Shown here piece by piece: positions 57,517-57,698 of a DNA stretch of 57,698 nt. Both the position numbers and the translations under genes were made by a program. Origin of the DNA: Oscillospiraceae bacterium (GTDB lineage Bacteria > Bacillota > Clostridia > Oscillospirales > Oscillospiraceae); contig JAFWVV010000067.1 of assembly GCA_017518225.1 (NCBI GenBank), positions 1 through 57,698 on the forward strand, in the 5' to 3' direction. The notes beneath the pieces are model-generated. The model was not told the origin of the DNA. It did not search any database and saw nothing but the letters and a program-made list of their open reading frames with translations. Position 1 is the stretch's first letter; the number at the start of each line of letters is the position of its first letter.

Positions 57517-57698
57517 AGCAGGCTCATCTTAGCATAAAAAGGATCCGTATACAAGAAAAAAGGCGTTGTCTCAAAATAGTTAAAGAGACTATTGAGAGGC
57601 AACGCCTCTTTCATTTGGCCAAGATTGTGGAAAAAGGCGGCCTGTTCAAGCCCTGAGAGACCAAAAATGTGGAAAACCATCCAGAGAGTGCCGCAAAA
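57513..57698 (-). pseudogene. Possible transposase C-terminal fragment (5' end off window)
   Basis: An open leftward frame of 61 codons ending at TGA 57513-57515 encodes '...LWMVFHIFGLSGLEQAAFFHNLGQMKEALPLNSLFNYFETTPFF...', which resembles C-terminal ends of IS-type transposases. A long inverted repeat lies inside it (57560-57608). The 5' part is outside the window, so the identity and intactness are unknown. It could also be an IS end fused by chance to the MATE 5' side. Confidence 0.35.
57560..57608. repeat. Imperfect inverted repeat, possible IS end or terminator
   Basis: Arms AGGCGTTGTCTCAAAATAGT and ACTATTGAGAGGCAACGCCT pair with about three mismatches, then CTTTC. It could be an IS terminal hairpin or a terminator facing right. 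Confidence 0.4.

Noticed and set aside
1-57698. tRNA or rRNA genes
   Set aside because: No cloverleaf with conserved T-arm or rRNA-like conserved stretch was found in the intergenic regions.

Overview
The window looks like a chromosomal segment from a GC-rich, low-copy Gram-positive anaerobe of the class Clostridia, probably near Oscillospiraceae (inference). The evidence is DnaD/DnaI-type replication loaders, MurT/GatD (lipid II amidation), an infC-rpmI-rplT operon, mre/PBP2/maf genes, an Rrf2 regulator, LytTR-DUF3021 and a TnpV transposon remnant. Many intergenic gaps carry good sigma-A-type promoters (TTGnnn-N17-TATAAT) and GC-rich terminators.

Layout. 1-2.6 kb: the end of a large secreted repeat protein with a Thr/Pro/Glu stalk, and an Rrf2 regulator whose promoter resembles that of the surface gene. 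2.6-4.9 kb: rplT, rpmI, infC (probable AUC start, leader attenuator) and deoC. 5-6.3 kb: an SSB-like protein and a zinc-ribbon membrane protein. 6.5-16.3 kb: a leftward housekeeping run with mgsA, hisS, aspS, comM/yifB, a lipoprotein, thiI, cinA and a membrane protein. 16.4-22.7 kb: U32 peptidase-like protein, maf, mreC, mreD and PBP2. 22.9-24.8 kb: DnaD-like and DnaI-like loaders (+). 25.1-29.4 kb: leftward murT-gatD-mtaD-like-PHP operon. 29.6-41.9 kb: an E2-fold acyltransferase-like protein lacking the usual His, a MacB/FtsX-type ABC pair, murC, cca, UDG family 4, DUF2156, GNAT, an EamA/DMT transporter and a NUDIX protein. 42.0-43.0 kb: a GMP synthase consisting of the ATP-pyrophosphatase part only.

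A genomic island of about 3.9 kb sits at the 3' end of that guaA gene. The last 14 bp of guaA (43006-43019) are repeated exactly at 46948-46961, and the enclosed DNA is AT-rich. It carries a YitT-like protein, a MITE, a TnpV remnant, a possible KwaB/DUF4868-like fragment and an AbiEi/AbiEii type IV toxin-antitoxin pair. A partial att-like match at 47988 begins a homologous ~150-bp block, so a second small unit (XRE regulator plus SLOG protein) appears stacked in tandem. Beyond it lies an accessory leftward operon (two GNATs, C39-like cysteine peptidase, ADP-ribosyltransferase-like fragment, MazG, NUDIX). Core genes return with LytTR/DUF3021, HD hydrolase, truA, M42 peptidase and a MATE exporter. 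The window ends in what may be the tail of a transposase.

The most unusual structure is a set of dispersed non-coding repeats. (a) A ~163-bp element, built from a 15-bp-arm GTCGAC palindrome, a terminator-like hairpin and a conserved tail, lies between convergent genes at 24.9 and 54.8 kb, with diverged relatives at 40.2 and 2.0 kb. (b) A 141-bp MITE is present in two copies differing at one base, with a probable degenerate end at 50.3 kb. (c) Degenerate heptamer arrays (AATTCGG-like) sit in three intercistronic gaps. All family assignments come from reading the sequence; no database search was run.
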